64,000 nucleotides of DNA from Saprospiraceae bacterium (GTDB lineage: Bacteria; Bacteroidota; Bacteroidia; Chitinophagales; Saprospiraceae). The position numbers were made by a program, and so were the translations under genes. This document shows, piece by piece, positions 34,661 to 44,277 of the stretch (positions within the stretch are counted from its first letter, which is position 1; each line of letters begins with the position of its first letter). The notes under the pieces were generated by a model that was not told the origin of the DNA, ran no database searches, and worked only from the letters and a program-made list of their open reading frames with translations. The stretch lies in assembly GCA_028285545.1 (NCBI GenBank), contig JANQPA010000128.1, forward strand, positions 1 through 64,000, given 5' to 3'.

Positions 34661-34668
34661 TATCTTTG
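34661..34668 (+). promoter_or_regulatory. Orphan candidate promoter
   Basis: TATCTTTG is an exact TAnnTTTG match, with TTG at 34637-34639, 21 bases upstream. Transcription would start near 34675. There is no clear ORF for 490 bases; a small AAGTTGTA hairpin with a T run (34679-34710) follows at once. It may be a relic, a short RNA start or the distant holB promoter. Confidence 0.4.
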
Positions 34669-34792
34669 TTTACGAGTTAAGTTGTATTTTAGTATTGCAA
34701 CTTTTTTTAATTTGAAATAGCGAACGTAGGAGAGTGCTATTTATGAGTTAAGATTAAAGGTTAAGAAGAAAGCGATATAAATTTTGCCCGGT

Positions 34793-35160
34793 TCAAAGGG
34801 AAAAAATATTATTTTTTTTGCTCAACGAGATATCAGGTAAGCTTTTCAGTAGCTGCCAAATTAATAATAAAGGGAGATAACCCCTCTCCATTGAATCAAA
34901 ATTCAATTCAAAAATGCCATCTTGGTTTTGAATATAGTAAGGCGCAATGGAGTTTTCAGAAATATCTCATTATTGAAGAGGGGCAGCTCCTTGGACATAG
35001 TCTTCTTCAACCAGTTCATTTAAGGATGTAATAATCAATTGGATCAATTCCTAGGCACTCCACCAATTCTGCATTTCAAATTTAATTGTAGAAAGTACTT
35101 GTACAGTATTTGATGGCAAACCATTTTGCCCGTCTTTTATTTGCAGTAGTCTACTAAAAA
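34793..35160 (-). pseudogene. Degenerate coding-like frame, unknown family
   Basis: One minus-strand frame from about 35160 to TGA at 34793 reads protein-like text interrupted by three stops. It runs DGQNGLPSNTVQVLSTIKFE, then NWWSA, a TAG, ELIQLIITSLNELVEEDYVQ, GAAPLQ, TAA-TGA, and PYYIQNQDGIFELNFDSMER, then YLPLLLIWQLLKSLP. Chance alone would give more stops in AT-rich DNA. I do not recognise the family and there is no start codon. It fills most of the 34504-35167 gap. Confidence 0.3.
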
Positions 35161-35167
35161 ATGGAAA

Positions 35168-36304
35168 ATGCTTTTTCAAGATATAGTAGGTCAAAAAGAA
35201 TCTCTTAACCATCTCCTCTCCTTAGCAGGCCAGGGTCGTATTCCCCATGCCTTGCTCCTGGTTGGACCGGAAGGTTGTGGTAAATTGGGAATTGCTTTGG
35301 TTTTGGCCCAATATATGCTATGTGAACAAGCTGCTGAACAATCAGCCTGTAATCAATGTAACAGCTGTCGGAAAATCCAGAAATTAATCCATCCTGATCT
35401 TCATTTTGCCTTTCCTGTGGTAGGAACCAATGCAACCAGTGACCAATATCTCAATCAATGGAGGCTGGCTCTTACTGAAAACGTATACCTAAATATCAAC
35501 CAATGGCTGCAGTTAATAGGAGCTGAAAACAAACAAGGTAACATCAATAAGGAAGAATGTTTACACATCATTCGTAAACTAAGTCTTAAAACTTTTGAAA
35601 GCAATAAGAAGATAATGATTATCTGGCTGCCTGAATATTTAGGCAAAGAAGGCAACAGGTTACTTAAAATTATTGAAGAACCCCCAGAAGATACTCATTT
35701 CATCCTAGTAGCAGAAAATGCTGAATTGATACTGAATACCATTCTTTCCCGGTGTCAAATGGTTAAAATAAATGCACTTTCTGATGAGGATATCGAACAG
35801 GAGATACGCGCTCGTTTTCCGGAAAAGGCGGAACAGGCAGCTTCTCTGGCTCGACTGGCCGCGGGAAATTATAATGAAGCCCAAAGCCTGATCCACGCTA
35901 AAATAAACGACCATTCTAGTCGTTTTTTGGAATGGATGAGAAAGTCTTATAAAGGAAATCCCGTGGAATTGGTAAAATGGGCTGAAAGTTTTGCCGGTTT
36001 GGGACGCGAAAACCAGAAACACTTTCTCAAATATGCCCTACATTTTCTAAGAGAATATCTTCTTTTGAAAATGACAAGTGATGCTAATGTACGATTGGCA
36101 CAAGAAGAATTAAAGACCGCTCAGAATCTGACAAAAGTGTTGGAATTTGAACAGGTCACTTCAATTGTTGCATTGCTAAATGATGTTATTTACGCCGTTG
36201 AGCGCAATGCAAACCCTAAAATATTGTTTTTAGATAGTTCTGTAAAACTTCACAAAATTCTTAAAAGCAAATTGAGCTATACTCAACAATTAAGTATGGC
36301 CTAG
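35168..36304 (+). CDS. holB: DNA polymerase III subunit delta'
   Basis: The 378-residue clamp-loader subunit begins with an AAA+ domain. The Walker A region reads GPEGCGKLG, a weakened P-loop typical of the delta' subunit, which does not hydrolyse ATP. A zinc module with Cys pairs follows (CEQ..CNQCNSC), then NKIM-IIWLPEYL and the sensor region LLKIIEEPPEDTHFIL. It loads the sliding clamp with the tau/gamma and delta subunits. The next gene, ricT, follows at 36437, a common Bacteroidota order. Confidence 0.88.
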   Translation: MLFQDIVGQKESLNHLLSLAGQGRIPHALLLVGPEGCGKLGIALVLAQYMLCEQAAEQSACNQCNSCRKIQKLIHPDLHFAFPVVGTNATSDQYLNQWRLALTENVYLNINQWLQLIGAENKQGNINKEECLHIIRKLSLKTFESNKKIMIIWLPEYLGKEGNRLLKIIEEPPEDTHFILVAENAELILNTILSRCQMVKINALSDEDIEQEIRARFPEKAEQAASLARLAAGNYNEAQSLIHAKINDHSSRFLEWMRKSYKGNPVELVKWAESFAGLGRENQKHFLKYALHFLREYLLLKMTSDANVRLAQEELKTAQNLTKVLEFEQVTSIVALLNDVIYAVERNANPKILFLDSSVKLHKILKSKLSYTQQLSMA

Positions 36305-36436
36305 TGAATACAGAAGTCTAAAAACTGGATTTTATCTTCTTATTTTTTGACAGTTTTAGAGAGGCTGTTATTAATTTTTGCAGGAAGTTACTCTTGTAAA
36401 AACTTTAGCAGCAATAGTATATAAATTTTGAGAATT

Positions 36437-37741
36437 ATGGGATGTATAGGATGTACTGTTGGTACTAGTAATGGAAGCCCCAAAGGTTGTGGAAGCAAAG
36501 GAAATTGCTCAACAGGGGGCTGTAATAGACTAAATACTTATGATTGGCTATCCTCAATGGATATAGTAGATACAGATCCTTTCGATGTGGTTGAAGTGAG
36601 TTTTAAAAATGGTGCCAGGAAGGGTTTTTACCGCCTGCGTGAGCATCTAAGAACCGGCACTGGTGATATGGTTGTTGTAGAAACGGGCAATGGCTTTGAT
36701 ATTGGAACCATCTGTCTGTCTGGTGAGTTGGTTCGCCTTCAATTAAAGAAGAAAAAAACGGAGGAGCCGGATGTCGCTCACGAAGTAGTACGGCGAGCTA
36801 ATGAAAGAGATTTGGAACGACTGGAAGAAGCCAGGTCTCAGGAAATGGCTACTATGGTTCGTGCCAGAGTAATTGCCCGAACCTTGGGTCTGGAAATGAA
36901 GATTGGTGATGTAGAATACCAGGGTGATAAAAGAAAGGCCACTTTTTATTATACTGCTGATGGAAGGGTGGATTTTAGAGAATTGATCCGGCATTATGCC
37001 AAGGAGTTCAGAGTTAAAATTGAGATGCGTCAAATTGGAGCACGGCAAGAATCCGCCAGAATTGGAGGAATCGGCTCCTGTGGACGTGAATTGTGCTGCT
37101 CCACCTGGTTAACAGATTTTAAATCCGTTTCTACAGCAGCGGCTCGTTACCAAAACCTGGCCATCAACCAATCAAAGCTATCCGGCCAGTGTGGACGTCT
37201 GAAATGTTGCCTGAATTATGAGCTAGACACTTATCTAGATGCCCTGGAAAGTTTTCCAGAAAATGCCGACAAACTGGAAACAAAGTACGGGAAAGCCGTA
37301 TTAATCAAAACTGATATTTTTAAACAGATTATGTATTATGCTGTTTCCCAGGAAAATGGCAGAAATAAGGTTTATATACTAAACCTGGAACGAGTTAACG
37401 AAATCCTGGAAATGAATCAAAGAGGAGAAAAACCTGAAACCCTAGAAGGCCTGGGTTTATTTAGCGGTGAAAATGAGCTGGAAGAGGTTGACTTTGAAGA
37501 TGGAACGGGAGACATTGAATTGCCTATGGAAAAACGCAGAAGGAGGAAGAAAAAGAAAAAACCCAGAAAGAATCCATCATCTAGTCAGCAATCTGGAGCA
37601 AAAAAAGAAGACTCAGGAGATAAAAATAATCGCAGTAACTCTAAAAACGCCCCTGCAAACAATTCGAAAAAAGGGCAAAATGCACCTACACAAAAGGGCA
37701 ACAAAAGTAAAAATCGAAGATTTCGAAGAAAAAAGAAATAA
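36437..37741 (+). CDS. ricT: PSP1/RicT-family protein
   Basis: The start is taken at ATG 36437; a TTG 9 bases upstream is less likely. The 434-residue product has a Cys-rich N-terminus (MGCIGCTVGTSNG, SKGNCSTGGC). A PSP1 C-terminal domain follows with cysteine sites (CGRELCCSTWL, CGRLKCCLNYE), and the final 65 or so residues are Lys/Arg/Asn-rich and probably disordered. In Bacillus, RicT (YaaT) is part of an Fe-S protein complex that assists RNase Y in mRNA processing. The long basic tail could bind RNA. The Bacteroidota role is inferred only. Confidence 0.85.
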   Translation: MGCIGCTVGTSNGSPKGCGSKGNCSTGGCNRLNTYDWLSSMDIVDTDPFDVVEVSFKNGARKGFYRLREHLRTGTGDMVVVETGNGFDIGTICLSGELVRLQLKKKKTEEPDVAHEVVRRANERDLERLEEARSQEMATMVRARVIARTLGLEMKIGDVEYQGDKRKATFYYTADGRVDFRELIRHYAKEFRVKIEMRQIGARQESARIGGIGSCGRELCCSTWLTDFKSVSTAAARYQNLAINQSKLSGQCGRLKCCLNYELDTYLDALESFPENADKLETKYGKAVLIKTDIFKQIMYYAVSQENGRNKVYILNLERVNEILEMNQRGEKPETLEGLGLFSGENELEEVDFEDGTGDIELPMEKRRRRKKKKKPRKNPSSSQQSGAKKEDSGDKNNRSNSKNAPANNSKKGQNAPTQKGNKSKNRRFRRKKK

Positions 37742-37807
37742 ACGAACCAGGAAGTCCTTAGATTTGTTCCATCTTCAAAACGAAAACACGACCAAAATTT
37801 AAACATA

Positions 37808-39208
37808 ATGAAATACGATGTTACCATCATCGGCTCCGGCCCTGGGGGATATGTAGCAGCTATCCGGGCAGCCCAATTGGGATTCAAAACAGCTATCATT
37901 GAAAAAGAAAGCCTTGGAGGTACCTGCCTTAATGTGGGATGTATTCCTTCTAAAGCTTTACTCGACTCTTCTGAGCACTACCATAATGCACAAAAAAAGT
38001 TTGAATTGCATGGTATCGATCTGAAAGACCTCAAAGTCAATATGCCTCAGATGATTAAGCGCAAAAATGAAGTTGTAGAACAAACCGTAGGGGGGGTAGA
38101 ATTCTTAATGAAAAAGAATAAAATAGAGGTTTATCAAGGTTTTGGCTCTTTTGTTTCTGCCAAAATTATTGAAATAAAAAAAGAAGACGGAAGTACCGAA
38201 CAGATAGAATCAGACAAGGTGATCATAGCAACCGGATCTGAACCTATTACTCCTGAAGCTTTTAATTATGATGGGAATCGAGTGATTACTTCCACTGAAG
38301 CCTTAGATATCACCAAGGTCCCTAAACGCATGGTGGTAATCGGGGGAGGTGTAATTGGACTAGAGCTGGGCTCCGTCTTCAGCAGACTTGGTACACAGGT
38401 GGATATCATTGAATACATGGACCGGATAATTCCTGGTATGGATAAGGATTGTGGCAAAGAACTAATGAGGTCTATGAAAAAATTAGGGGTTAAATTCCAT
38501 CTAAAACATATGGTAACCACAGTAAAACCTTTAAAAACTAAAGTTAAGGTAGCTTATAAAAAGCGTGATGGAGATCAGGAAATGGAAATTGAAGCAGATT
38601 ATTGCCTGGTTTCTATTGGACGCAAGCCATATACCGAAAATTTAGGTTTGGATAAAATAGGAGTCGCCGTTGATGAGAAAGGTAGAATAATAGTAGATAA
38701 TCACCTTCAAACCAATGTTGAGGGCGTTTATGCTATTGGAGATGTAATAAAAGGGGCCATGTTAGCCCATAAAGCAGAAGAAGAAGGAGTTTTTGTAGCG
38801 GAACATTTGGCAGGACAGCATCCTCACGTCGACTATAACCTGATTCCCAATGTGGTGTATACCTGGCCTGAAGTGGCAGGGGTTGGACAAACTGAAGAGC
38901 AGTTAACAGAAGCTGGTACTCCTTATAAAGTAGGTAAGTTTCCCTTCAGAGCTTTGGGACGAGCCAGAGCAAGCACCGATATTGAAGGATTAATAAAAGT
39001 CCTTGCACATAAAGAAACGGACGAAATTCTAGGAGTTCATATGGCAGGACCACGTACGGCAGATATTATTGCAGAAGCCGTGGCCTTAATGGAATTCAGA
39101 GCATCTGCTGAAGATGCTTCTCGCATGAGTCATGCTCACCCTACTTATACTGAAGCTTTTAAGGAGGCAGCTTTGGCGGCTACAGATAATCGGCCTTTAC
39201 ATATTTAA
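37808..39208 (+). CDS. lpdA: Dihydrolipoyl dehydrogenase
   Basis: The 466-residue E3 enzyme reoxidises dihydrolipoamide in the pyruvate/2-oxoglutarate dehydrogenase or glycine cleavage complexes, reducing NAD+. It has the FAD motif GSGPGGYVAA and the redox disulfide GGTCLNVGC (Cys40 and Cys45). The NAD motif is VVIGGGVIGLELG, followed by YAIGDV and the C-terminal HAHPTYTE, whose His-Glu pair completes the active site. No lipoate-complex genes are adjacent. A strong bidirectional hairpin follows. Confidence 0.95.
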   Translation: MKYDVTIIGSGPGGYVAAIRAAQLGFKTAIIEKESLGGTCLNVGCIPSKALLDSSEHYHNAQKKFELHGIDLKDLKVNMPQMIKRKNEVVEQTVGGVEFLMKKNKIEVYQGFGSFVSAKIIEIKKEDGSTEQIESDKVIIATGSEPITPEAFNYDGNRVITSTEALDITKVPKRMVVIGGGVIGLELGSVFSRLGTQVDIIEYMDRIIPGMDKDCGKELMRSMKKLGVKFHLKHMVTTVKPLKTKVKVAYKKRDGDQEMEIEADYCLVSIGRKPYTENLGLDKIGVAVDEKGRIIVDNHLQTNVEGVYAIGDVIKGAMLAHKAEEEGVFVAEHLAGQHPHVDYNLIPNVVYTWPEVAGVGQTEEQLTEAGTPYKVGKFPFRALGRARASTDIEGLIKVLAHKETDEILGVHMAGPRTADIIAEAVALMEFRASAEDASRMSHAHPTYTEAFKEAALAATDNRPLHI

Positions 39209-39249
39209 TAGAAATCAAAGGCTGCCTGAGGCAGCCTTTGATTTCTATT
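39207..39249. terminator. Bidirectional terminator between lpdA and rsmI
   Basis: A perfect 20-bp stem (AATAGAAATCAAAGGCTGCC and complement) with a TGA loop starts at the lpdA stop codon and covers the rsmI stop codon. Its CTGCC-TGA-GGCAG top is one of the small hairpin cores recurring in this window. It can stop transcripts from both convergent genes. Confidence 0.85.
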
Positions 39250-39916
39250 TTGTTTTACCACTCACCACCACCACAATCTCCCCTTTCACCTTCCCTGGGC
39301 CACTGAAATGATCATGTAAATTTTGTAGTGTATCTCTACGGATCTCTTCATGCACTTTGCTTAATTCCCGACAAACGCATGCCATCCGGTCCGGTCCGCA
39401 AAATTCGGCGAGTTGTTGCAGGCATTTCAACAAACGATGCGGGGATTCAAAGAGAATAAAAGTACAAGGAAGCTCAGACAAGAAAATAAGTCGAGTTTGT
39501 CGTCCTTTTTTATGAGGAAGAAAACCTTCAAAATAAAATTTGTCGCTGGGAAGCCCCGAAGCTACAAGAGCAGTAATTGATGCAGTAGCTCCTGGAAGAC
39601 TAACTACTGGTATTTGATGATCATGGCAAGCTCTTATCAACAAAAAACCAGGGTCAGAAATACCCGGTGTTCCCGCATCAGAAATCAAAGCCATTTGACT
39701 CCCCGCTTCCAGTTGATCTATTATGCTATTGATGATTCCATGTTCATTATGTGCATGGAAAGACCTTAAAGGAGTATCAATTTTGTAATGACTGAATAAT
39801 ATTTTTGAAGTGCGAGTATCTTCTGCCAAGACCAAATCTACCTTTTTAAGGATATTTAAAGCCCTGAGGGTGATATCTTCTAAATTGCCGATAGGTGTTG
39901 GAACAATATAAAGCAT
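39245..39916 (-). CDS. rsmI: 16S rRNA 2'-O-ribose C1402 methyltransferase
   Basis: The 223-residue enzyme shows the tetrapyrrole-methylase-like fold of RsmI. MLYIVPTPIGNLEDITLRAL opens the protein. LAEDTRTSKIL, LISDAGTPGISDPGFLLI and VSLPGATASITALVASGLPS carry the SAM and substrate motifs, followed by FEGFLPHKKGRQ. It methylates C1402 of 16S rRNA in the decoding centre. It lies just 4 bases from purS in the same direction. Confidence 0.95.
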   Translation of the reverse strand: MLYIVPTPIGNLEDITLRALNILKKVDLVLAEDTRTSKILFSHYKIDTPLRSFHAHNEHGIINSIIDQLEAGSQMALISDAGTPGISDPGFLLIRACHDHQIPVVSLPGATASITALVASGLPSDKFYFEGFLPHKKGRQTRLIFLSELPCTFILFESPHRLLKCLQQLAEFCGPDRMACVCRELSKVHEEIRRDTLQNLHDHFSGPGKVKGEIVVVVSGKTK

Positions 39917-39920
39917 ATGA

Positions 39921-40190
39921 TTATTCTACACTTTCTTCAACAAAAGGCTGTAAAGTGAAGCTGAAAGTTTCCATAATTATATTAGCAAGCAGTTTTTCGC
40001 AGGCGGTTTGGACCAATTCCTGGGCTTCCTCTTCAGATTTCGCTTCAAATACCATTTCAATATGCTTACCTATTCTAACCTTTTCAACGCCATTAATATC
40101 GATGCCAGGCAAATGACTAAGGATGGTATGTCCTTCAGGGTCGAAAACTTCTTCTTGGGGCATAATTTGTATATCAGCGAAAAATTTCAT
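39921..40190 (-). CDS. purS: Phosphoribosylformylglycinamidine synthase subunit PurS
   Basis: This is an 89-residue small subunit of the three-part FGAM synthase (PurS-PurL-PurQ) of purine synthesis. The sequence has the family pattern MKFFADIQIMPQEEVFDPEG, then HIEMVFEAKSEEEAQELVQTACEKLLAN. PurL and PurQ are not adjacent. Its start overlaps the pssA end by 4 bases and its stop lies close to rsmI, so pssA-purS-rsmI is probably one transcript. Confidence 0.88.
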   Translation of the reverse strand: MKFFADIQIMPQEEVFDPEGHTILSHLPGIDINGVEKVRIGKHIEMVFEAKSEEEAQELVQTACEKLLANIIMETFSFTLQPFVEESVE

Positions 40191-40891
40191 GTATCAAAAA
40201 GCTTTAAAAAATAATTCAAGACAGACAGCAGGATATAAAAACACATAATCCAAAAAATACTTCCTGCTTTAAAAATAGCGAACAAAACCAGACTTACAAG
40301 AATAAAAATAAGTTTTATCTCATTTCCTTTCCATCCTAATCTTTTCATTTTAAAACTAAACATGGGCAGATTAACAATTAAAAGGAAGCAAGAAAGACCT
40401 ATTATAATTAATAAAATACCAGGCTTTCCAAAAAATTCTCCAAGTCCATTTTTTTCATATTCAACAAACCAAAGCAATCCTAATATCCAAATAGTATTTG
40501 CGGGGGTTGGCAATCCCAAAAATGAATGGGCTTGCTTGTCATCAATATTGAATTTTGCTAATCGAATAGCAGAAAAGATGCTTATGAAAAACCCCAAATA
40601 GGGAAGAAAAACAGAAATCGACACCTCTTGCAATAAAACAAAGATTACCAAGCCCGGAAAAAAGCCAAAAGAAATCATATCTGCTAAAGAATCCAATTCC
40701 TTTCCTATGCTTGATTGGGCATCTAACAGACGAGCCATTGCTCCATCCAGCAAATCACAAATCAGTGCAGCTGAAATGAAAATAAAAACCATATTATAGT
40801 TTTTTTCCCATAAGGCTACCACAGATAAACAGCCAAAAAATAAATTCAGCAGACTAATTAAATTGGGTATTTGTTTAATGATTTTACTCAT
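40187..40891 (-). CDS. pssA: CDP-diacylglycerol--serine O-phosphatidyltransferase
   Basis: The 234-residue polytopic membrane enzyme has the CDP-alcohol phosphotransferase signature D-G-x2-A-R-x8-G-x3-D-x3-D, with Asp49, Gly50, Arg54, Gly63, Asp67 and Asp71. It makes phosphatidylserine from CDP-diacylglycerol and serine, the precursor of phosphatidylethanolamine. The extra helices at the C-terminus fit the Gram-positive/Bacteroidota type II enzyme. It overlaps purS by 4 bases and opens the minus-strand unit. Confidence 0.92.
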   Translation of the reverse strand: MSKIIKQIPNLISLLNLFFGCLSVVALWEKNYNMVFIFISAALICDLLDGAMARLLDAQSSIGKELDSLADMISFGFFPGLVIFVLLQEVSISVFLPYLGFFISIFSAIRLAKFNIDDKQAHSFLGLPTPANTIWILGLLWFVEYEKNGLGEFFGKPGILLIIIGLSCFLLIVNLPMFSFKMKRLGWKGNEIKLIFILVSLVLFAIFKAGSIFWIMCFYILLSVLNYFLKLFDT

Positions 40892-41044
40892 AAAGGCTGT
40901 TTTGAGAATACCTAGCCTGCTAATTTCGTCAATTACTCAACAATTTTGCCCATAATTGACTTATAATTCCATTTAATGAAACACAATATTCCTATTTAAA
41001 GCGTTAATATTGTTGAAATTGAGATAATCAAAACAAGTTCTGAA

Positions 41045-41185
41045 CCAACTTGGGTAGAATGTTGAAAGTAGTAGGTAAAAGGAAACCTTATAAAATCCTC
41101 TTCACCTCCTATCTTTAAAATTTTTCTACTTTCCTGGCTGCCTTAGGCTGCTACCATTTACTTTCTATGAGCACTCTGCCTGGCA
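41045..41185. repeat. GTAGAAAG-type simple tract with small hairpins
   Basis: GAAAGTAGTAGGTAAAAGG and TTTCTACTTTCC resemble the 25598 heptamer tract in opposite orientations. CTGCCTTAGGCTGC (41140) and CTGCCTGGCAG (41176) are members of the CTGCC-GGCAG hairpin type. The 40892-41206 gap holds nothing else I can name. Confidence 0.4.
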
Positions 41186-41206
41186 GTTTGCGTTAATTAA
41201 ATAACT

Positions 41207-44194
41207 ATGAGGATAAGGTCTACGCTATTTTTGCTTTCCTTCTTGATAAGCATTCAATTATGGGCACAGCCTGCAAATGATGATTGTGCAAATGCCATCC
41301 CAATAGATATGATTAATGGCTGTTCTCCTGTAGAAGCATTTACAAGTGCAGGAGCAACTCCTTCAGGATTTAGTGGAGCTTCGTGTTTTTCAGGTAGTCA
41401 AAATGATGTATGGTTTACCTTTACCCCCTTGGCCACCGATGTTACGGTTACCATTGTTGGAGCAACTAGTGGTGGAGCACCAGGAGGAACCCTCCAAAGA
41501 CCTGAAGTGGCACTGTATTTAGGTAGTTGTGCCGGAACGCTTAATGAACAGGAATGTGCCGTGGATAGAAATGGAAACAACATCGTAGAGTTATACAAAG
41601 GGGGCTTGGCTGTAGGTGTGCCTTACCTGATTCGGGTACAGGCACCAAATGGGGAAACGGGCTCGTTCCAAATATGTATCAATAATTTTAACCCGCCAGT
41701 TGACCCGGGATCAGATTGTTTAACAGCTTCTGTTTTGTGTAACAAAGAATCTTTTATTGTACAGAGTGTTACAGGTGCTGGAAATGATCCTACTGAGGCC
41801 AACGGTGCCCCTTGTTTTGGAATTACTTCAGGCGCCAATGTAGAATCCAATTCTACCTGGTTTGTATGGACAGCGGCCAATGACGGAGATTTAACCTTTA
41901 CATTAACCCCTCTAAATCCTGTGGATGACCTTGATTTTATCATTTATGAATTACCCAATGGCCCCAACGACTGCTCGGGTAAAGTAATTCTTCGATGTAT
42001 GGCTTCCGGTGATTTTAATTTCCCCAGCCGATGTATGGGACCTACCGGCTTGAATAATGCTAATAATGATATTTCGGAACCTGCTGGCTGTAATAACATA
42101 ACCCAGAATAACTTTTTAGCTCCGCTGGATATGATTCAGGGACGAACCTATGCCTTAATCATCAATAACTTTACCTCAACTGGAAATGGTTTTGAAATTT
42201 CCTTTGGTGGCTCAGGAGAGTTTGTAGGCCCTCAGGCTGACTTTACTACGGATATGCCTGAAACCTGTACCGGAAATCCAATCGTTTTTAGAGATGCTTC
42301 TTCTTTTGCTCTAGGTTCAATTATAGATTGGGAGTGGAATTTTGGCCCTAGTGCTACTCCTGCCTCAGCTACAGGAAATGATAATCATGCCGTTACCTAT
42401 AGTACTCCCGGTTTAAAATCTATCGTCCTTACCGTAACTTCTGGAGAAGGCTGTCAGGTAACCACCATCAAGACCATCAATGTATCTTGTTGTCCAGATC
42501 AATTTGCTGTTGATGTCAATGTCGGAGATGTCTTATGTCCTTCGGGAAATACAGGAATGGTTGGTCTTCAGGTAAACAATAGCTTTTTGCCCTTAAACTT
42601 TGAATGGTCCAATGGGGAAACTAATCAGAGCATTAATAATATCATGGTTGGTACTTATGATGTTACCATTACTGATGCAGCCACTTGTGATACCGTACTA
42701 AGCTTTATGGTTGGGGGTCCTGAACCCTTTGAGTTTGATACTCTAATAACTATGCCCACCTGTGATGGTGGTACTGATGGGGTATTGGAATTACAAACCA
42801 GTGGAGGAACCGGCCCATATCAATTCAATTTTGAAGGTCAGGGTTTTACCAATAATAATCGTTTTGAAAACCTAAATTCAGATGTTTATAATGTGGTCAT
42901 GAGAGATGACAATAATTGTGAAGTCACCTTAGACATACCTGTGCTGGAATTACAATTAGTCCTTGATCCTAGTGTTAACCCTGTTGATCAGCCCAGCTGT
43001 ACGGGATTTTCGGATGGGCAGATTGAGGTCATCATTTCCAATGGCCTTCCCAACTATCAATATAACTGGAACGATGGCCGGGGTTTTGTAAATGACAATT
43101 CTTTAAGGCAGATTGCTGCTGGGGTATATACGGTGGAGGTACGAGATGCTAACCTGTGCAGAGGCACTTTCCAATTTGACATGAATGACCATCCTCCGGT
43201 AACATTAGCCTTTGATCAACGCAATGCCAGCTGTAATGGCTTTTCAGATGGGATTGTTACGGCTGTTGTAGGTGGAGGTGTAGGCAATTATTCTTATCAA
43301 TGGGGAGATGGCCAAAGAGATTCCATTATAAGAAATTTACCAGTTGGGTCCTATTTTATAACTGTTCTAGATGGCAATAATTGTGAAATACAGGGACAAG
43401 TAGATATCACAGAACCTCCATTATTGGATATGACGGTAAATGGAACTGAAGATATCATTTGTTTTGGAGACTCTACAGGTTCTATGACTTTAATGGGGTT
43501 AGGGGGAACCCCACCCTATGAATACAGTCCAAATGGCATATTTTTTCAAAATCAGGAAAGGATAACAGGGTTGCCCGCAGGAAGATACTTGGCTTACGTC
43601 CTAGATGCTGGCGGATGTTTAGACTCGATCGAGGTTGAACTGACTCAGCCTCCCGCACTTGTGGTAGAATTGGGTGATGACCAAACGATAAAATTAGGAG
43701 AATCCACAATTTTACGAGCTATTACTACAGACTTAGGGGTTTCTTATGGTTGGATGACGATGCCAAGCGATTCTCTTAGTTGTATCGATTGTTCGGAACC
43801 CCGTATTCGCCCTATTGTTGATACAAAATATTTTGTGACCATTACTAACCAGGATGCTTGTTTTGCTATCGATTCTGTAACCGTTTTTGTTGACGACTCT
43901 CGACCCATATATATCCCAAATGTATTTTCTCCCAATGGAGATGGTAAGAATGATTTTTTTACTGCCTACGGAGGGCCGGCTGCTGAGCAAATTTTGGATA
44001 TGAAAGTCTTTGACCGATGGGGGAACCTGGTTTTTGATGTTTCAAATATCCCCTTTGGGCAGGAATCCTCGGGTTGGAATGGACGATATCTGAATGAAAA
44101 ACTCCCCTCGGGAACCTATGTCTACCTTCTCGAGGTCCAGTTTATCAATGGAACAAGTTTAAGATATAAAGGAGATATTACCTTAATTCGTTAA
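41207..44194 (+). CDS. Large secreted SprB-repeat protein with T9SS type B sorting domain
   Basis: The 995-residue product has a signal peptide (ending LWAQ). Two DDCANAIPI-like beta modules (about 22-175 and 175-345) come first, then a PKD-like domain (ADFTTDMPETCTGNPIVF, WEWNFG). Five SprB-type repeats of about 80-90 residues follow (each with a C-x-G-x-S/T-x-G start and a Y-x-V-x-V-x-D-x-x-x-C end). The C-terminal CHU_C domain (PNVFSPNGDGKNDFF, DRWGNLVF, GWNGRYLNEKLPSGTYVYLLE) directs T9SS export. SprB is the gliding adhesin of Flavobacterium; this smaller relative is likely a surface adhesin. Confidence 0.88.
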   Translation: MRIRSTLFLLSFLISIQLWAQPANDDCANAIPIDMINGCSPVEAFTSAGATPSGFSGASCFSGSQNDVWFTFTPLATDVTVTIVGATSGGAPGGTLQRPEVALYLGSCAGTLNEQECAVDRNGNNIVELYKGGLAVGVPYLIRVQAPNGETGSFQICINNFNPPVDPGSDCLTASVLCNKESFIVQSVTGAGNDPTEANGAPCFGITSGANVESNSTWFVWTAANDGDLTFTLTPLNPVDDLDFIIYELPNGPNDCSGKVILRCMASGDFNFPSRCMGPTGLNNANNDISEPAGCNNITQNNFLAPLDMIQGRTYALIINNFTSTGNGFEISFGGSGEFVGPQADFTTDMPETCTGNPIVFRDASSFALGSIIDWEWNFGPSATPASATGNDNHAVTYSTPGLKSIVLTVTSGEGCQVTTIKTINVSCCPDQFAVDVNVGDVLCPSGNTGMVGLQVNNSFLPLNFEWSNGETNQSINNIMVGTYDVTITDAATCDTVLSFMVGGPEPFEFDTLITMPTCDGGTDGVLELQTSGGTGPYQFNFEGQGFTNNNRFENLNSDVYNVVMRDDNNCEVTLDIPVLELQLVLDPSVNPVDQPSCTGFSDGQIEVIISNGLPNYQYNWNDGRGFVNDNSLRQIAAGVYTVEVRDANLCRGTFQFDMNDHPPVTLAFDQRNASCNGFSDGIVTAVVGGGVGNYSYQWGDGQRDSIIRNLPVGSYFITVLDGNNCEIQGQVDITEPPLLDMTVNGTEDIICFGDSTGSMTLMGLGGTPPYEYSPNGIFFQNQERITGLPAGRYLAYVLDAGGCLDSIEVELTQPPALVVELGDDQTIKLGESTILRAITTDLGVSYGWMTMPSDSLSCIDCSEPRIRPIVDTKYFVTITNQDACFAIDSVTVFVDDSRPIYIPNVFSPNGDGKNDFFTAYGGPAAEQILDMKVFDRWGNLVFDVSNIPFGQESSGWNGRYLNEKLPSGTYVYLLEVQFINGTSLRYKGDITLIR

Positions 44195-44226
44195 TTTTGG
44201 CTTTTAAATTAAATTACAATTTTTCT

Positions 44227-44277
44227 TTAAGTATAGGCTTTGTGGGCACCGCCGGTGCCCACAAAGCCTATACTTAA
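44227..44277 (+). terminator. Long perfect hairpin after the adhesin gene
   Basis: A 24-bp stem (TTAAGTATAGGCTTTGTGGG plus CACC and its exact complement) with a GCC loop follows the adhesin stop by 32 bases. An A-rich sequence follows rather than a T run, so termination may need help. It falls between the stop and lptC at 44294. Confidence 0.65.

Noticed and set aside
34679-35000. 6S RNA or other known structured RNA downstream of the 34661 promoter
   Set aside because: No long near-complementary arms with a central bubble, and no tmRNA or RNase P motifs, could be found by eye.
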